Positions 9,397 through 17,927 of a stretch of DNA of 64,000 bases are shown here, piece after piece (the stretch's first letter is position 1; every line of letters starts with the position of its first letter). Below the pieces are notes generated by a model, which made no database searches, was not told the origin of the DNA, and saw nothing but the letters and a program-made list of their open reading frames with translations. The DNA lies in assembly GCA_009664345.1 (NCBI GenBank), contig CP043547.1, forward strand, positions 4,988,709 to 5,052,708. Direction: 5' to 3'. The DNA is from Planctomycetales bacterium 10988 (GTDB lineage Bacteria; Planctomycetota; Planctomycetia; Pirellulales; Pb10988). The position numbers and the translations under genes are program-made.

Positions 9397-9813
9397 ATGA
9401 CAAGTTCGCAAGAGTGGTTTCTCTTCTGGGCGGTGTGGGGTCCGCTGCCGATTCTCGTCTTCCTTTATATATTCGTTGCGATTTTACCTGCCTATATTAT
9501 TGGCCGTCGCGGCGGCGTTCCGATTTCTGTCTGGCGGATTATCAGTATGCGTTCGCGTTATGTGAATGCGACCGATGTTATTCGCACCCGGATCGTGGCG
9601 GACAATCATCAAATCGAAGCGACGTGGGAAGAGATCGAAACCGCCTACCTCGAAGGGATTGAACTCGAAGACATCCGCGAACGCATGGCCCAAGAACCGC
9701 CGCTTCCCGAGCCAGCCGAAGGAGAAACGATCGACGAAAATGCCCCGCCGGAACGCGTCTTTGCCGATTATCTCCCCAAAGGGTCTAAGAAAAAGAAGAA
9801 AGCGAAAACCTAG
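9397..9813 (+). CDS. small membrane protein resembling the N-terminal part of flotillin-like FloA
   Basis: A 138-residue protein with one strong membrane segment (about residues 16-40), then a cytoplasmic part with RGGVPISVWRIISMRSRYVN and VIRTRIVADNHQIEATWEEI, and a Lys-rich tail GSKKKKKAKT. The pattern of membrane segment, basic patch, 'ISMRSR', 'VI.TRI.A....I....E....YLEG' resembles the region after the membrane segment of bacterial FloA (YqfA), where the sequence reads like GMRLR..., ...ALI.A..AGL..., E.HYLAGG. The band-7/SPFH domain that defines flotillins is absent. The relation is a visual judgement. The ATG at 9397 was chosen because the membrane segment then starts near the N-terminus. 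It lies 69 bases before the FtsX-type permease and may be co-expressed. Confidence 0.55.
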   Translation: MTSSQEWFLFWAVWGPLPILVFLYIFVAILPAYIIGRRGGVPISVWRIISMRSRYVNATDVIRTRIVADNHQIEATWEEIETAYLEGIELEDIRERMAQEPPLPEPAEGETIDENAPPERVFADYLPKGSKKKKKAKT

Positions 9814-9882
9814 CAGAAGCCAAGATTGCGATTTCCTCACTCCCTTGCCACCCGCCTAGTCGCCGCCTACGAGAACCCACCT

Positions 9883-12800
9883 ATGTTTAGCACTGTCCGT
9901 TTGATTCGAGAGTCTCTTTGGCATTATCGTCGAATGCATTTGGCCGTGGCCCTCGGAGTTGCTGCCGGCACGGCTGTCCTGACCGGGGCGCTTTTGGTGG
10001 GAGATTCCGTCCAAGCCAGCTTGCGATCCCTGACGCTCGACCGACTCGGGAACATCGAGGAGGCCCTGATAACGAACAGTTTCTTTCGCGAACAATTGGC
10101 CGAAGAAACGCAAGCCTTGCTCCAAAAGGATCACCCAGACGCCCAAGTCATCCCACTGATGCTCCTCCGAGGGACGGTCGAAAGGCCAGGAACTTCCGCA
10201 GAGGAAACAACGCATCGAGCCGGACAGATTGCGATTCTCGGAATCGATGATAACTTCTTTAGCTTGGGAAGTTTTACGCCGGCTGAATCTTCCGCTTCGG
10301 CGGAGGATGAAGAAAGCGAAGAAGAAAACCCTCTCTTGCCGGCGGCTGGGGAAATCATGCTCAACGAAGCGGTGGCGAGTGAGCTGCATGCCGAGGTCGG
10401 CGATGAAGTCCTGGTCCGCTTGCCGCAAATGAGCCAAATCCCGGAAGAATCGGCCCTCGGCAAAAGAGACGATCTGGTGGAAACCCGCCGCTTGACCGTT
10501 TCGCAAATCGTGAAAAATGAAGGGCTAGGCCGTTTCGGACTCTTCCCCACGCAGCGATTGCCGCGAAATGTTTATGTCAATCTTCGTGACTTGCAACGTT
10601 CGCTCGATCTTTACGAACGCCGGGAGCGGGCCGGGCGGATCAATGCCCTGTTGACCGATGTTTCAATCACGCCTCCCACCGGGGCAACGCCTGCCGAAGA
10701 GAAGGCCATCCTTCAACCGACCTTGGCCGACTACGAAATTACTCTCGAAAAAACCGACAAAGATTATTTTCTTGCCAGCAGTAAAAAGCTGTTGCTTCCC
10801 AATGCCCTTCCTTCCGCCCTGCGGGAGATTTTCCCGACCGAGGACCGCCAGCCGGTCATCACGTACTTGGCCAATACGATTCGCATCGGAGAGAAAGAAG
10901 TCCCTTATTCAACGGTCACCGGGATCGATTTTCAACAGAAGCCGCCCCTTGGACCTTTCGAGAATCAAGAAGGGGAGCCGCTTTCAAAACTCGGGCCGGA
11001 TGAGATCGTGCTCAATACTTGGGCCGCCGAGCAATTGGAAGCGAAGATCGGCGATACCGTGGAGATTGTCTATTTCTCCCCGGAAACAACGCACGGCGAA
11101 ACGGAGGAGCAGACGGCTTCTTTCAAGCTCGTCGGCATCGTACCGATCGAAGGGGCCGCCGCCGATAAGCAACTGACCCCGGAATTCCCCGGCATCACCG
11201 ACCAGCTCAGCATCGGGGAATGGGACCCACCTTTTCCTTTCGAAGAAGATCGCGTTCGCCAAGTTGATGAAGATTATTGGGATGAATACCAGGCGACGCC
11301 GAAGGCCTTTATTTCACTGGAAGCCGGGCAAAAGCTCTGGGCCAGCCGCTTCGGGGATTTGACCTCGATTCGCCTTCGCCCGAAGAATGACGAGCAAAGC
11401 GTGGAGGAAATCACCACGACGCTCGAAGCCGATCTTGATCCGGCAGCATTGGGTTTTCAATGGCAACCCCTCAAAGCCCGGCAACTCGCGGCCTCCAGTG
11501 GAGCGACGCCTTTTGGAGTTCTCTTCCTTTCTTTTAGCTTCTTTTTGATTGCCGCCGCGGTGATGTTGGTGGCGTTGCTGTTTCGCTTGGGAGTCGATCA
11601 GCGGGCCAAAGAAGTCGGAATCTACGAAGCAACAGGTTGGGCATTGAAACAAATCCGCCGCACCTTAATCGGGGAAGGTTTAATCGTCGCCGCCGTCGGA
11701 AGTGCCCTCGGAGTCGGCATCGGCATCGGTTACGCGGCTTTGATGATTTGGGCACTGACGAGTCCCGATCTTTGGTTGGCCGCGATTCAAACCCCGTTTC
11801 TCCAGCTGGCGATTACTCCCAGCAGTCTGATCATCGGCTATCTGGCTGGTTTATTGATTAGCCTGGTGGTGATTTTCACTTCGGTCCGAAGACTGGGCAA
11901 AGTGAATGTTCGCTCGCTTCTCGGCGGGCAGATTGACTCCGCTAGCGAACTTACGACCAAACCCGCTCGCTTCTCCTGGTGGCTCGGTGTGGCCTGTTTC
12001 CTAGGGGCGATCTTGCTGCTTCCGTTGGGGTTCTTCTTGACGGAAATGGCCCAGGCCGGCGTCTTTTTCGGATCGGGAGCGTTTATCCTCACCGCTTGCT
12101 TGGCCTATTTATGGAATCGTCTGCGGAGTGGAGCGATGGGCAACCTTGCCACTTCCCAAGGGGGAATGCTGCAACTCGCCGCCCGCAATAGCGCTCGAAA
12201 TCCTTGGCGAAGTGTGCTGACGATGGGCTTGGTCGCCTCGGCCACGTTCTTGATTGTGGCCATCAGCGCCTTCCATCTCGATCCCTCGTTGCAAGGCCCC
12301 CAACTTGATAGCGGCAATGGTGGTTTTCGACTTGTTGGACAAAGTGATCTGCCCATTCTCACCGATCTCAACTCCTACGACACTTCTGAAGGACAGCTCG
12401 ATTTGGCACTGACCAAAGCCCAAAGTGAAGAACTTTCCGGCACTAAGGTTTATTCCTTCCGAGTAGAGCCGGGGGATGATTCAAGCTGTCTCAATCTTTA
12501 TCAAACGAATCAACCCCGTATTTTGGGAGTGACTGAACGATTTATCGAACGCGGCGGTTTCGCCTGGGCGGGGTCTGCCGCGGAGACTCCCCGAGCGACG
12601 AAAAATCCTTGGCTTCTACTCGATCAGGAATTGCCTCAATCGGACACGGAACACCAGGTCATTCCCGCGGTCCTGGATGCCGCCACGGCAACGTATGGGC
12701 TGAAGATCGGTATCGGCGATCATCTAACCGTGCAAGATTCCTTTGGTCGCCCATTGGATTTGCAAGTCGTTGGCCTCCTGAGCAACTCACTCCTGCAAGG

Positions 12801-13374
12801 GGACATGTTGATTTCCGAGAAGGATTTTCTTCGCTATTTCCCCAATCGAAGTGGCTATCAATTCTTCCTCCTCGAAACCCCTGCCAAGAAGATGAAGATT
12901 GTTAGCTCGATCCTTGAAGATCGCTTGGGGGAACAGGGGCTTGATTTACAACCAGCCAGCCAGAGGCTCGCGGAATTTCTCGCGGTGCAAAATACTTATC
13001 TGAAGACTTTTCAGAGTCTCGGCGGATTGGGATTGTTGTTGGGAACCTTCGGCTTGGCAACTGTGCAATTGCGGAATGTCTTTGAACGCCGGGGAGAACT
13101 GGCCCTCTTGCGAGCCACAGGTTTTCGCCGTAGTCGCCTTGCGACGATGGTTCTTTCGGAGAATTTTCTGCTGTTGTTGGGAGGACTTGTCATTGGGCTT
13201 TTGGCGGCATTGGTAGCTATTTTGCCGCATCTGTTGCGTGGAGCCGCGAATCTCCCTATCGAAATGACCGGAGCTACTTTGCTGCTTGTCGTTGTCGTCG
13301 GGATGCTGGCGGGCCTCGGAGCCGTACGGAAAACCCTATCGACGCCGCTTCTCCCTGCTCTACGGAGCGAGTAA
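9883..13374 (+). CDS. giant FtsX/MacB-type ABC transporter permease
   Basis: A 1163-residue inner-membrane protein. There is an N-terminal membrane segment (HLAVALGVAAGTAVLTGALLV, about 20-40), a long extracytoplasmic region (about 50-540), a first FtsX domain (about 545-690, with the coupling motif AKEVGIYEATGWALKQIRRTL), further membrane segments (about 700-770), a second extracytoplasmic region (about 790-1040) and a second FtsX domain (ELALLRATGFRRSRLATMVLSEN). This is the double-FtsX layout of LolC/E-like or MacB-like transporters, which move lipoproteins or peptides by mechanotransmission. The cognate ATPase is not adjacent, so substrate and partner are unknown. ATG 9883 places the membrane segment correctly. 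Confidence 0.85.
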   Translation: MFSTVRLIRESLWHYRRMHLAVALGVAAGTAVLTGALLVGDSVQASLRSLTLDRLGNIEEALITNSFFREQLAEETQALLQKDHPDAQVIPLMLLRGTVERPGTSAEETTHRAGQIAILGIDDNFFSLGSFTPAESSASAEDEESEEENPLLPAAGEIMLNEAVASELHAEVGDEVLVRLPQMSQIPEESALGKRDDLVETRRLTVSQIVKNEGLGRFGLFPTQRLPRNVYVNLRDLQRSLDLYERRERAGRINALLTDVSITPPTGATPAEEKAILQPTLADYEITLEKTDKDYFLASSKKLLLPNALPSALREIFPTEDRQPVITYLANTIRIGEKEVPYSTVTGIDFQQKPPLGPFENQEGEPLSKLGPDEIVLNTWAAEQLEAKIGDTVEIVYFSPETTHGETEEQTASFKLVGIVPIEGAAADKQLTPEFPGITDQLSIGEWDPPFPFEEDRVRQVDEDYWDEYQATPKAFISLEAGQKLWASRFGDLTSIRLRPKNDEQSVEEITTTLEADLDPAALGFQWQPLKARQLAASSGATPFGVLFLSFSFFLIAAAVMLVALLFRLGVDQRAKEVGIYEATGWALKQIRRTLIGEGLIVAAVGSALGVGIGIGYAALMIWALTSPDLWLAAIQTPFLQLAITPSSLIIGYLAGLLISLVVIFTSVRRLGKVNVRSLLGGQIDSASELTTKPARFSWWLGVACFLGAILLLPLGFFLTEMAQAGVFFGSGAFILTACLAYLWNRLRSGAMGNLATSQGGMLQLAARNSARNPWRSVLTMGLVASATFLIVAISAFHLDPSLQGPQLDSGNGGFRLVGQSDLPILTDLNSYDTSEGQLDLALTKAQSEELSGTKVYSFRVEPGDDSSCLNLYQTNQPRILGVTERFIERGGFAWAGSAAETPRATKNPWLLLDQELPQSDTEHQVIPAVLDAATATYGLKIGIGDHLTVQDSFGRPLDLQVVGLLSNSLLQGDMLISEKDFLRYFPNRSGYQFFLLETPAKKMKIVSSILEDRLGEQGLDLQPASQRLAEFLAVQNTYLKTFQSLGGLGLLLGTFGLATVQLRNVFERRGELALLRATGFRRSRLATMVLSENFLLLLGGLVIGLLAALVAILPHLLRGAANLPIEMTGATLLLVVVVGMLAGLGAVRKTLSTPLLPALRSE

Positions 13375-13991
13375 CACTTTTTCCTTTCAGAGGAAAACTG
13401 CTGCAAGTGATGCACCTGAAAAAGGTGGCCCTCGATTTACTCTTGTCCACACACTCTAAAGATCCTGTCTCATTTCCCCTTTAAACTCGAAAAGGTTCTC
13501 AGAGTATTTCTTGACAGGATTTTTTCTTGTCCTCAGAATACAGCATAGACTTTCGCGGCGGGGGTTCGAAAGATGGATTGCCAAAGGGTGGATTTGCTTT
13601 GCAAGGCGGAGCAAAACGGGGAAAGTTTTCCCTTCACGCTTTGATGAACCTATCTATATTAATAAGCATGGTTCCACGAATGCTGACGTATTGCATATCT
13701 TATGCTAATATTGCGTCATTCCATTGGATACTTCATGGCTTTTTGCTAAAACCTCCTGATCAAGGCTGAGCCTCAACTGAGCGATCAGGATGACCTTTCT
13801 TGACTGATTCCCCTGCAAGCCGCACGACGACCGAGCTGCTCAAAGGGGAGAAAGAACGGTCATTCCACCTCAGAAGGGTTTCTCCGTTGACTGTCAGGCT
13901 GGCTTGAACACTTTTCTTTTCGAATCGATCTGACTCCCGTATCGCAAGTTCTTGATCCGGGAAATCTTTAGAATCCCAAAATAACGCACAT
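13375..13991. other. intergenic region upstream of the pilus-linked activator
   Basis: About 620 bases. A TTGACA hexamer at 13511-13516 has no convincing -10 partner. A weak GG-N10-GC element lies at 13726-13739. A minus-strand frame at 13760-14008 encodes a protein-like stretch (VQASLTVNGETLLRW) but overlaps the start of the next gene and may be a gene remnant. Confidence 0.4.
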
Positions 13992-15524
13992 ATGAGCCAG
14001 GCAATCATCCTACTGATCTCAGAAGAGGAAGATCTGCGAGAAACCGTAGGCCGGGCCGTCGGTGGTGTTGGGGATTTAGTCCTGCAAACGTATCCAAATA
14101 CACAATCCGCCTATCAGGAATTTGGCAAAGAAGAACTTGCCTTGGTCCTGGTTCATTTAACCGCCCGAGATGATTCGTCCACGATTCCTTTTGTGATGCA
14201 AGGGTTGGCGGCTTCGGGGCAAGCGGTTGCGGTTGTGACTCTTTGTGACGAGCTTGCCCCTCAACAATTACTCATGATGCTCAGGGCAGGGGTGGCGGAT
14301 TGTTTGCCACGGCCATTGGATATCAATCGTTTGGTCTTTCATATCAATCAATTAACCGTGCGAAAGCGGTTTACCTTAAAAAGTAACCAAGCAAATTCCA
14401 AAGGAACTCCTAAAGAGAGCCCACCTTCGACACCTCCTGCTTCCGCCGGACAAGCATCCTCCGTACCGGGCGGAAATTCATCCGTTCCCCGTCGATCTCC
14501 CTCGAAAGAGATCATCCGCGTCGGGAAAGCCCGTCCTTTTCTCTATCATGAAGAAGAGATGGGGGCGATGATGGTCGATGTCCACACCGTGGCTACGCAG
14601 GATACGACTGTTTTGATCACCGGGGAAACCGGAACGGGGAAGACCGAGCTAGCGAACTTGATCCACGAACTTTCCGATCGAAAAGGCCATCCTTTTGTCA
14701 CGGTCAACTGCGGATCACTGAGTGCGAATCTCATCGAAAGTGAAATGTTTGGCCATTTGCGAGGGGCATTCACCGGGGCTGAGCGGGATCGATCCGGTCG
14801 ATTTACCGAAGCTGGCGAAGGCACGCTCTTCCTCGATGATGTTGATGCCTTGCCGCTGGAAAGCCAAGCAAAACTCCTGCGAGCGTTGGAAGAACGGGTG
14901 TTCGAAGCCGTTGGTTCGGATAAGACCTTGCCATTAAAAGCCCGTATTATTACGGCCACGAATCAAAATTTGCCGCAATTGGTGGAAGAAGGAACCTTCC
15001 GAGAAGACCTTTATTATCGGCTTTGTGTGGTCGATTTTCCCTTGGCACCGCTCAGAAAGAGACCGCTTCTGCTAGAACCGCTCTGCGAAAAATTTATTCA
15101 GCAGATCGCCGGGAGAAATAATCGCCAGCCACCGAAATTGGCGGAGGATACCTTAGTTCTCCTGCAAAACTATCATTGGCCGGGCAATATCCGAGAGCTT
15201 CGCAATGTCGTTGAAAGGGCGGTCTCACTCTGTCGTGGAAGCGAAATCCTGGCGGAGAACTTACCCGAGCATCTGCGTAATCCTCAGCCGGATTCAGTGC
15301 TGGATTTCCCGTCTTCAACCTCTATCTATTCAGAGTTTTCTGACTCGACCAGTAGTTCAACGTCGATTCCTACGACGCTCGGGAAAGCCATCGATGAGGC
15401 GGAACGCGAAAGTATCGAACGGGCACTGGCCAACAATGCCAACAATCGCTCCAAAGCCGCCAGCGAATTAGGAATCAGTCGAGTCACCCTTTACAAAAAG
15501 ATGCGTAAATACGGCTTACACTGA
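13992..15524 (+). CDS. sigma-54-dependent activator with degenerate receiver, beside the Tad pilus locus
   Basis: A 510-residue enhancer-binding protein. Residues 1-125 have a receiver fold, but the phosphoacceptor Asp position is His55 (LVLVHLTARD) and the conserved Lys is Arg107 (CLPRPLD), so it is unlikely to be phosphorylated in the usual way. A Ser/Pro-rich linker (about 133-170) leads to an intact AAA+ domain: Walker A GETGTGKT near residue 211, the sigma-54 contact loop GAFTGA near 258, and Walker B GTLFLDD. The C-terminus is a Fis-type HTH (AASELGISRVTLYKKMRKYG). It lies just upstream of the flp/cpa/tad genes, and 210 bases after its stop a cluster of palindromes begins, ahead of a -24/-12 promoter. 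It is the natural candidate regulator of the pilus genes. Confidence 0.92.
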   Translation: MSQAIILLISEEEDLRETVGRAVGGVGDLVLQTYPNTQSAYQEFGKEELALVLVHLTARDDSSTIPFVMQGLAASGQAVAVVTLCDELAPQQLLMMLRAGVADCLPRPLDINRLVFHINQLTVRKRFTLKSNQANSKGTPKESPPSTPPASAGQASSVPGGNSSVPRRSPSKEIIRVGKARPFLYHEEEMGAMMVDVHTVATQDTTVLITGETGTGKTELANLIHELSDRKGHPFVTVNCGSLSANLIESEMFGHLRGAFTGAERDRSGRFTEAGEGTLFLDDVDALPLESQAKLLRALEERVFEAVGSDKTLPLKARIITATNQNLPQLVEEGTFREDLYYRLCVVDFPLAPLRKRPLLLEPLCEKFIQQIAGRNNRQPPKLAEDTLVLLQNYHWPGNIRELRNVVERAVSLCRGSEILAENLPEHLRNPQPDSVLDFPSSTSIYSEFSDSTSSSTSIPTTLGKAIDEAERESIERALANNANNRSKAASELGISRVTLYKKMRKYGLH

Positions 15525-15734
15525 GTTTTTCAGCGTTCAGCATCTAATCTCAAAGTGGCTCACTCCTCCGATGGTCCGCCCACAAACTCCCACTTCTTTC
15601 CTTCTACTGGGCTCAGAGGTTTGGAGAAATCCGAACACAAGCCTCATTTCTCTGCTTTCCATGCCAAAAAGTGCTCTAGGTGGGAACTCTCAGTTCTTGT
15701 AAACTTCCTCGAACATTTTACAACGGGATCAATG

Positions 15735-15817
15735 TGTAAAGAAGTGTAAACCTAGGTTTACAGTTAACAGCCCTGTTAACACTCTTTTGTAAACATCGGC
15801 TTACATGCCACTTAACA
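15735..15817. promoter_or_regulatory. enhancer-like cluster of TGTWAA/TTWACA half-sites
   Basis: Seven exact TGTWAA or TTWACA hexamers plus one single-base variant fall in 83 bases. Two 18-base perfect palindromes abut: TGTAAACCTAGGTTTACA (15745-15762) and GTTAACAGCCCTGTTAAC (15763-15780). A further pair TGTAA-N8-TTACA lies at 15788-15805, and a direct TGTAAA copy 10 bases upstream at 15735. The first has the exact TGTAAA-N6-TTTACA form of the E. coli TyrR box. The cluster lies 130-215 bases before the flp1 -24 element, the usual place for a sigma-54 upstream activating sequence. Confidence 0.75.
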
Positions 15818-15945
15818 GCCATTTTCCTTTTGATTGGTGTATAACAGAAATTTCTGTAATTATATTTTTCTTAAGTTGTTGAATATAATGAACTTATGGA
15901 AAACGAAAATCTTTTTGTTATTTAATTAAAGAAATCATCGGCATT

Positions 15946-15963
15946 CCGGCACGGGGTCTGCTT
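15946..15963 (+). promoter_or_regulatory. sigma-54 (-24/-12) promoter of flp1
   Basis: CCGGCACGGGGTCTGCTT matches the RpoN consensus TGGCACG-N4-TTGCW at nearly all informative positions: GG at 15948-15949, ten bases, then GC at 15960-15961. The predicted start is near 15973, about 100 bases before the flp1 ATG. Confidence 0.8.
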
Positions 15964-15980
15964 TAGGTATGAGTCAGAAA

Positions 15981-16015
15981 CGGTAATCATCAACAAAACA
16001 AAAAAATGATAACCG
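15981..16015 (+). promoter_or_regulatory. hairpin in the flp1 leader
   Basis: CGGTAATCAT (15981-15990) pairs with ATGATAACCG (16006-16015), 9 of 10 bases, with an A-rich 15-base loop. It begins just after the predicted sigma-54 start, so it would sit at the 5' end of the flp1 mRNA. A stabilising role is inference. Confidence 0.45.
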
Positions 16016-16072
16016 TCTTGTTTTGAAACTCTTCCTGTTTTTTTGTTACCCGGTTGCTCTAAGGAGAACCCC

Positions 16073-16255
16073 ATGTCGAAAGCTTTAAATCTCGTCAAAT
16101 CGTTCGTCAAAGAAGAAGAAGGCGCTACCATGGTTGAATACGGCTTGATGCTGGCTTTGATCGCCATCGTCTGCATCGTCGCCGTCGGTTTTGTTGGTAC
16201 CCAAGCCAGCTCTTTGTTCTCCGGTATTGGTGGTCATATCTCCTCTTCTACCTAG
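16073..16255 (+). CDS. flp1: Flp-type prepilin 1
   Basis: A 60-residue Flp/Fap pilin precursor. A short basic leader ends in KEEEG, where the TadV/CpaA peptidase should cut before ATMVEYGLMLALIAIV; the mature protein keeps Glu at +5 and the adjacent Tyr that define Flp pilins, then one hydrophobic helix and a small Ser/Gly tail. The ATG at 16073 is preceded by AAGGAGAA. With the strongest ribosome site and the nearest sigma-54 promoter it is the best candidate for the major pilin. The C-terminus differs from those of the other two prepilins. Confidence 0.93.
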   Translation: MSKALNLVKSFVKEEEGATMVEYGLMLALIAIVCIVAVGFVGTQASSLFSGIGGHISSST

Positions 16256-16308
16256 TAGCCTGACTTGCTTCTTGACTACTTGGAATTGTAAGCAAATTTT
16301 GCTTTCTA

Positions 16309-16355
16309 CCGGATGGACTTCTTTACCCCGCCAAAGGAGTTCATCCGGTTTTTTT
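16309..16355 (+). terminator. strong hairpin with T-run between flp1 and flp2
   Basis: CCGGATGGACTTCTTT (16309-16324) pairs over 16 positions (two wobbles) with AAAGGAGTTCATCCGG (16333-16348) around the loop ACCCCGCC, followed by T7. It should terminate most flp1 transcripts and let some continue into flp2. The same loop recurs ahead of flp3. Confidence 0.8.
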
Positions 16356-16368
16356 GAGGTATAATACT

Positions 16369-16566
16369 ATGTTTCGTTCTTTATACCAATTTATTTGGAA
16401 GCGTTTGCGGGAAGAAGAAGGGGCAACTATGGTCGAGTACGCTTTGGTGCTCGCACTTGTAGTTATTGTTTGTGTCATCGCGGTAGGCTTTGTCGGTCAA
16501 GGGACTCTAGGTCTTTTTAATCAGCAAGGTGACCTTCTTGGGAATTCCTTGGGTGGGACCACCTAA
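16369..16566 (+). CDS. flp2: Flp-type prepilin 2
   Basis: A 65-residue Flp prepilin. Cleavage is expected after REEEG, releasing ATMVEYALVLALVVIVCVIA with Glu at +5. The C-terminal tail QQGDLLGNSLGGTT is shared with prepilin 3 (QQDELLGNSLGGS), so these two are closer paralogs than prepilin 1. The ATG at 16369 follows GAGG by nine bases and sits directly after the terminator hairpin, so expression probably depends on read-through. A minor pilin role is inferred. Confidence 0.88.
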   Translation: MFRSLYQFIWKRLREEEGATMVEYALVLALVVIVCVIAVGFVGQGTLGLFNQQGDLLGNSLGGTT

Positions 16567-16703
16567 TTTTTTGCTTGATTGACCTTCCGTCTTTCTGGGT
16601 TGAATGCTAGTTTTTAGATAGAGTTCGTTAAGTCACCGCGAGATTCGTGCTATTAATTCCTTCGTCTTCTCGCCTATTTGACACCCTTTTCTGGAGGGTG
16701 GGC

Positions 16704-17297
16704 ATGTTTGATCCTACTATATTACAAATTATTGTGCCTATCTTGGTCGTAGCTATCTTTGCCTTGATTGCTGCTGCGCTGGATATATGGCGTCTCAAAA
16801 TTAATAATTTGATTACGCTACCCCTGCTCTTCTCTGGAGTAGTTTACCACCTTGGAGTCGGTTTTTATCTAGGTTCTCCTTACCTGCTTCCTGGTATTTT
16901 AGGAAGTATCATTGGACTTCTTTTTGGAATTGGCATCCTGCTAGTTCCCTGGCTCATGGGTGGTGTCGGCGGAGGAGACCTCCGCTTGATGGGAGCTGTA
17001 GGCGCTTGGCTCGGCCTCGAACTTGCCCTTTGGGTGTTTGTGGTCGGAGCCTTGGCAGCTGGTGTCTATGCCATCATTATGATCTTTTTGTCTCTATCTT
17101 TTCATGAGACCTGGGTCAAGTTGCAAATCATTTGGTATCGGATCGTTGCTTTCTTTGAGCTTTTGCGCGCGGAAGACTCCGTTGAGAATTCTGAAGGTCG
17201 GCGACGTTCCCAATTCATCCCTTTTGGTGCCATGCTCTTTCTAGGAGTTGGTTTTGTTATCTGGGGAGTTTGGTCAGGATTCTTTCCCCTTCCTTAG
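16704..17297 (+). CDS. cpaA: prepilin peptidase CpaA/TadV (A24 family)
   Basis: A 197-residue integral membrane aspartic peptidase with about six hydrophobic segments. The first catalytic Asp lies in ALDIWRLKINN (near residue 27) and the second in the signature GGVGGGDLRLMGAVGAWLG (GxGD motif, near residue 96). It cuts Flp prepilins at the G/A bond. A loop rich in charge (LLRAEDSVENSEGRRRSQF) precedes the final membrane helix. The ATG at 16704 is preceded by GGAGGG; an upstream in-frame start at 16647 would add an unneeded 19 residues. It lies between flp2 and flp3, consistent with dedicated service to this locus. Confidence 0.9.
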   Translation: MFDPTILQIIVPILVVAIFALIAAALDIWRLKINNLITLPLLFSGVVYHLGVGFYLGSPYLLPGILGSIIGLLFGIGILLVPWLMGGVGGGDLRLMGAVGAWLGLELALWVFVVGALAAGVYAIIMIFLSLSFHETWVKLQIIWYRIVAFFELLRAEDSVENSEGRRRSQFIPFGAMLFLGVGFVIWGVWSGFFPLP

Positions 17298-17463
17298 TTT
17301 CTTTCCAATCTTTAATTTTGCCGTTGATCACTCCGAGCGGCTAGCAAGCTGCACCTTCTCTAAGTATCAGCCTTACTATTTCCACTTTGCCCTCTCTTTT
17401 CTTTAGAGACTAATGCATCTATATCTGGCGGGAATCGTTAGATTTTTAAAGTTCCGATAGGAG

Positions 17464-17524
17464 TGTTAATCTATATTAACACTTGATAATTAGGCTTTAC
17501 ATATTTCGATAATTCAAATTTACA
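17464..17524. promoter_or_regulatory. enhancer-like TGTTAA-N6-TTAACA dyad plus TTTACA half-sites
   Basis: TGTTAATCTATATTAACA (17464-17481) is a dyad lying inside the nine-base perfect inverted repeat AGTGTTAAT/ATTAACACT. TTTACA follows at 17496 and 17519. The dyad centre is about 193 bases before the GG of the flp3 -24 element, nearly the same as the corresponding distance at flp1 (about 195). Confidence 0.65.
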
Positions 17525-17662
17525 ACCAAACAACTCTCTGCTTACTTTCTGTTCTTTTTCAGAGGAAATGCATTTTTTAAGATAGTAGTAAGTTTAATTT
17601 TTAAAATGGCTTACGTAATTTATGTAGCCGTGATAGTATTGTTTCTTCGAATTTACGGGATT

Positions 17663-17680
17663 TAGGCATGGAACATGCTT
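17663..17680 (+). promoter_or_regulatory. sigma-54 (-24/-12) promoter of flp3
   Basis: TAGGCATGGAACATGCTT has GG at 17665-17666, exactly ten bases, then GC at 17677-17678, with GGCA and ATGCT matching the RpoN consensus. The predicted start near 17690 leaves a leader of about 240 bases before flp3. Confidence 0.65.
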
Positions 17681-17858
17681 CTGGTAATTGACACCAGAGG
17701 TTTATAGCGATTCCTAAAGTGATCTGTTCACTCTGCTCAGTCCGAGTAGCTTGAGCCAAGAAAGATGGGAAACGCTCATTGAAAGGTGTTTTGTGGTCTT
17801 AAAACATTTTCACTGCGGCCATCAATAGCAGTGTTTTACAATACGTTCTTTGATTGGG

Positions 17859-17907
17859 CCGGATGAATCCCTTACCCCGCCAATGGGGTTCATTCGGTCC
17901 ATTTTTT
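17859..17907 (+). promoter_or_regulatory. leader hairpin of flp3, terminator-like
   Basis: CCGGATGAATCCC (17859-17871) pairs over 13 positions (two wobbles) with GGGGTTCATTCGG (17885-17897). The loop contains ACCCCGCC, identical to the hairpin before flp2, and T6 follows. No gene ends just upstream, so it looks like an attenuator within the flp3 leader. Confidence 0.65.
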
Positions 17908-17927
17908 AATTCAGAGGAGCCCTGTTC

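Larger units (their letters stand above)
17298..17927. other. regulatory intergenic region of flp3
   Basis: About 630 AT-rich bases with no gene. It holds a TGTTAA-N6-TTAACA dyad, a -24/-12 promoter and a long hairpin, all listed separately. Confidence 0.6.

Noticed and set aside
13725-13740. A GG-N10-GC element (TGGATACTTCATGGCT) before the EBP gene
   Set aside because: Only the four core bases and a few flanking ones match; no dyads of the flp type lie upstream. It may be chance.
13760-14008. An 82-codon minus-strand frame with protein-like sequence
   Set aside because: It overlaps the start of the EBP gene and has no ribosome site. Part reads like a beta-rich domain fragment, so it might be a remnant, but the evidence is too weak.
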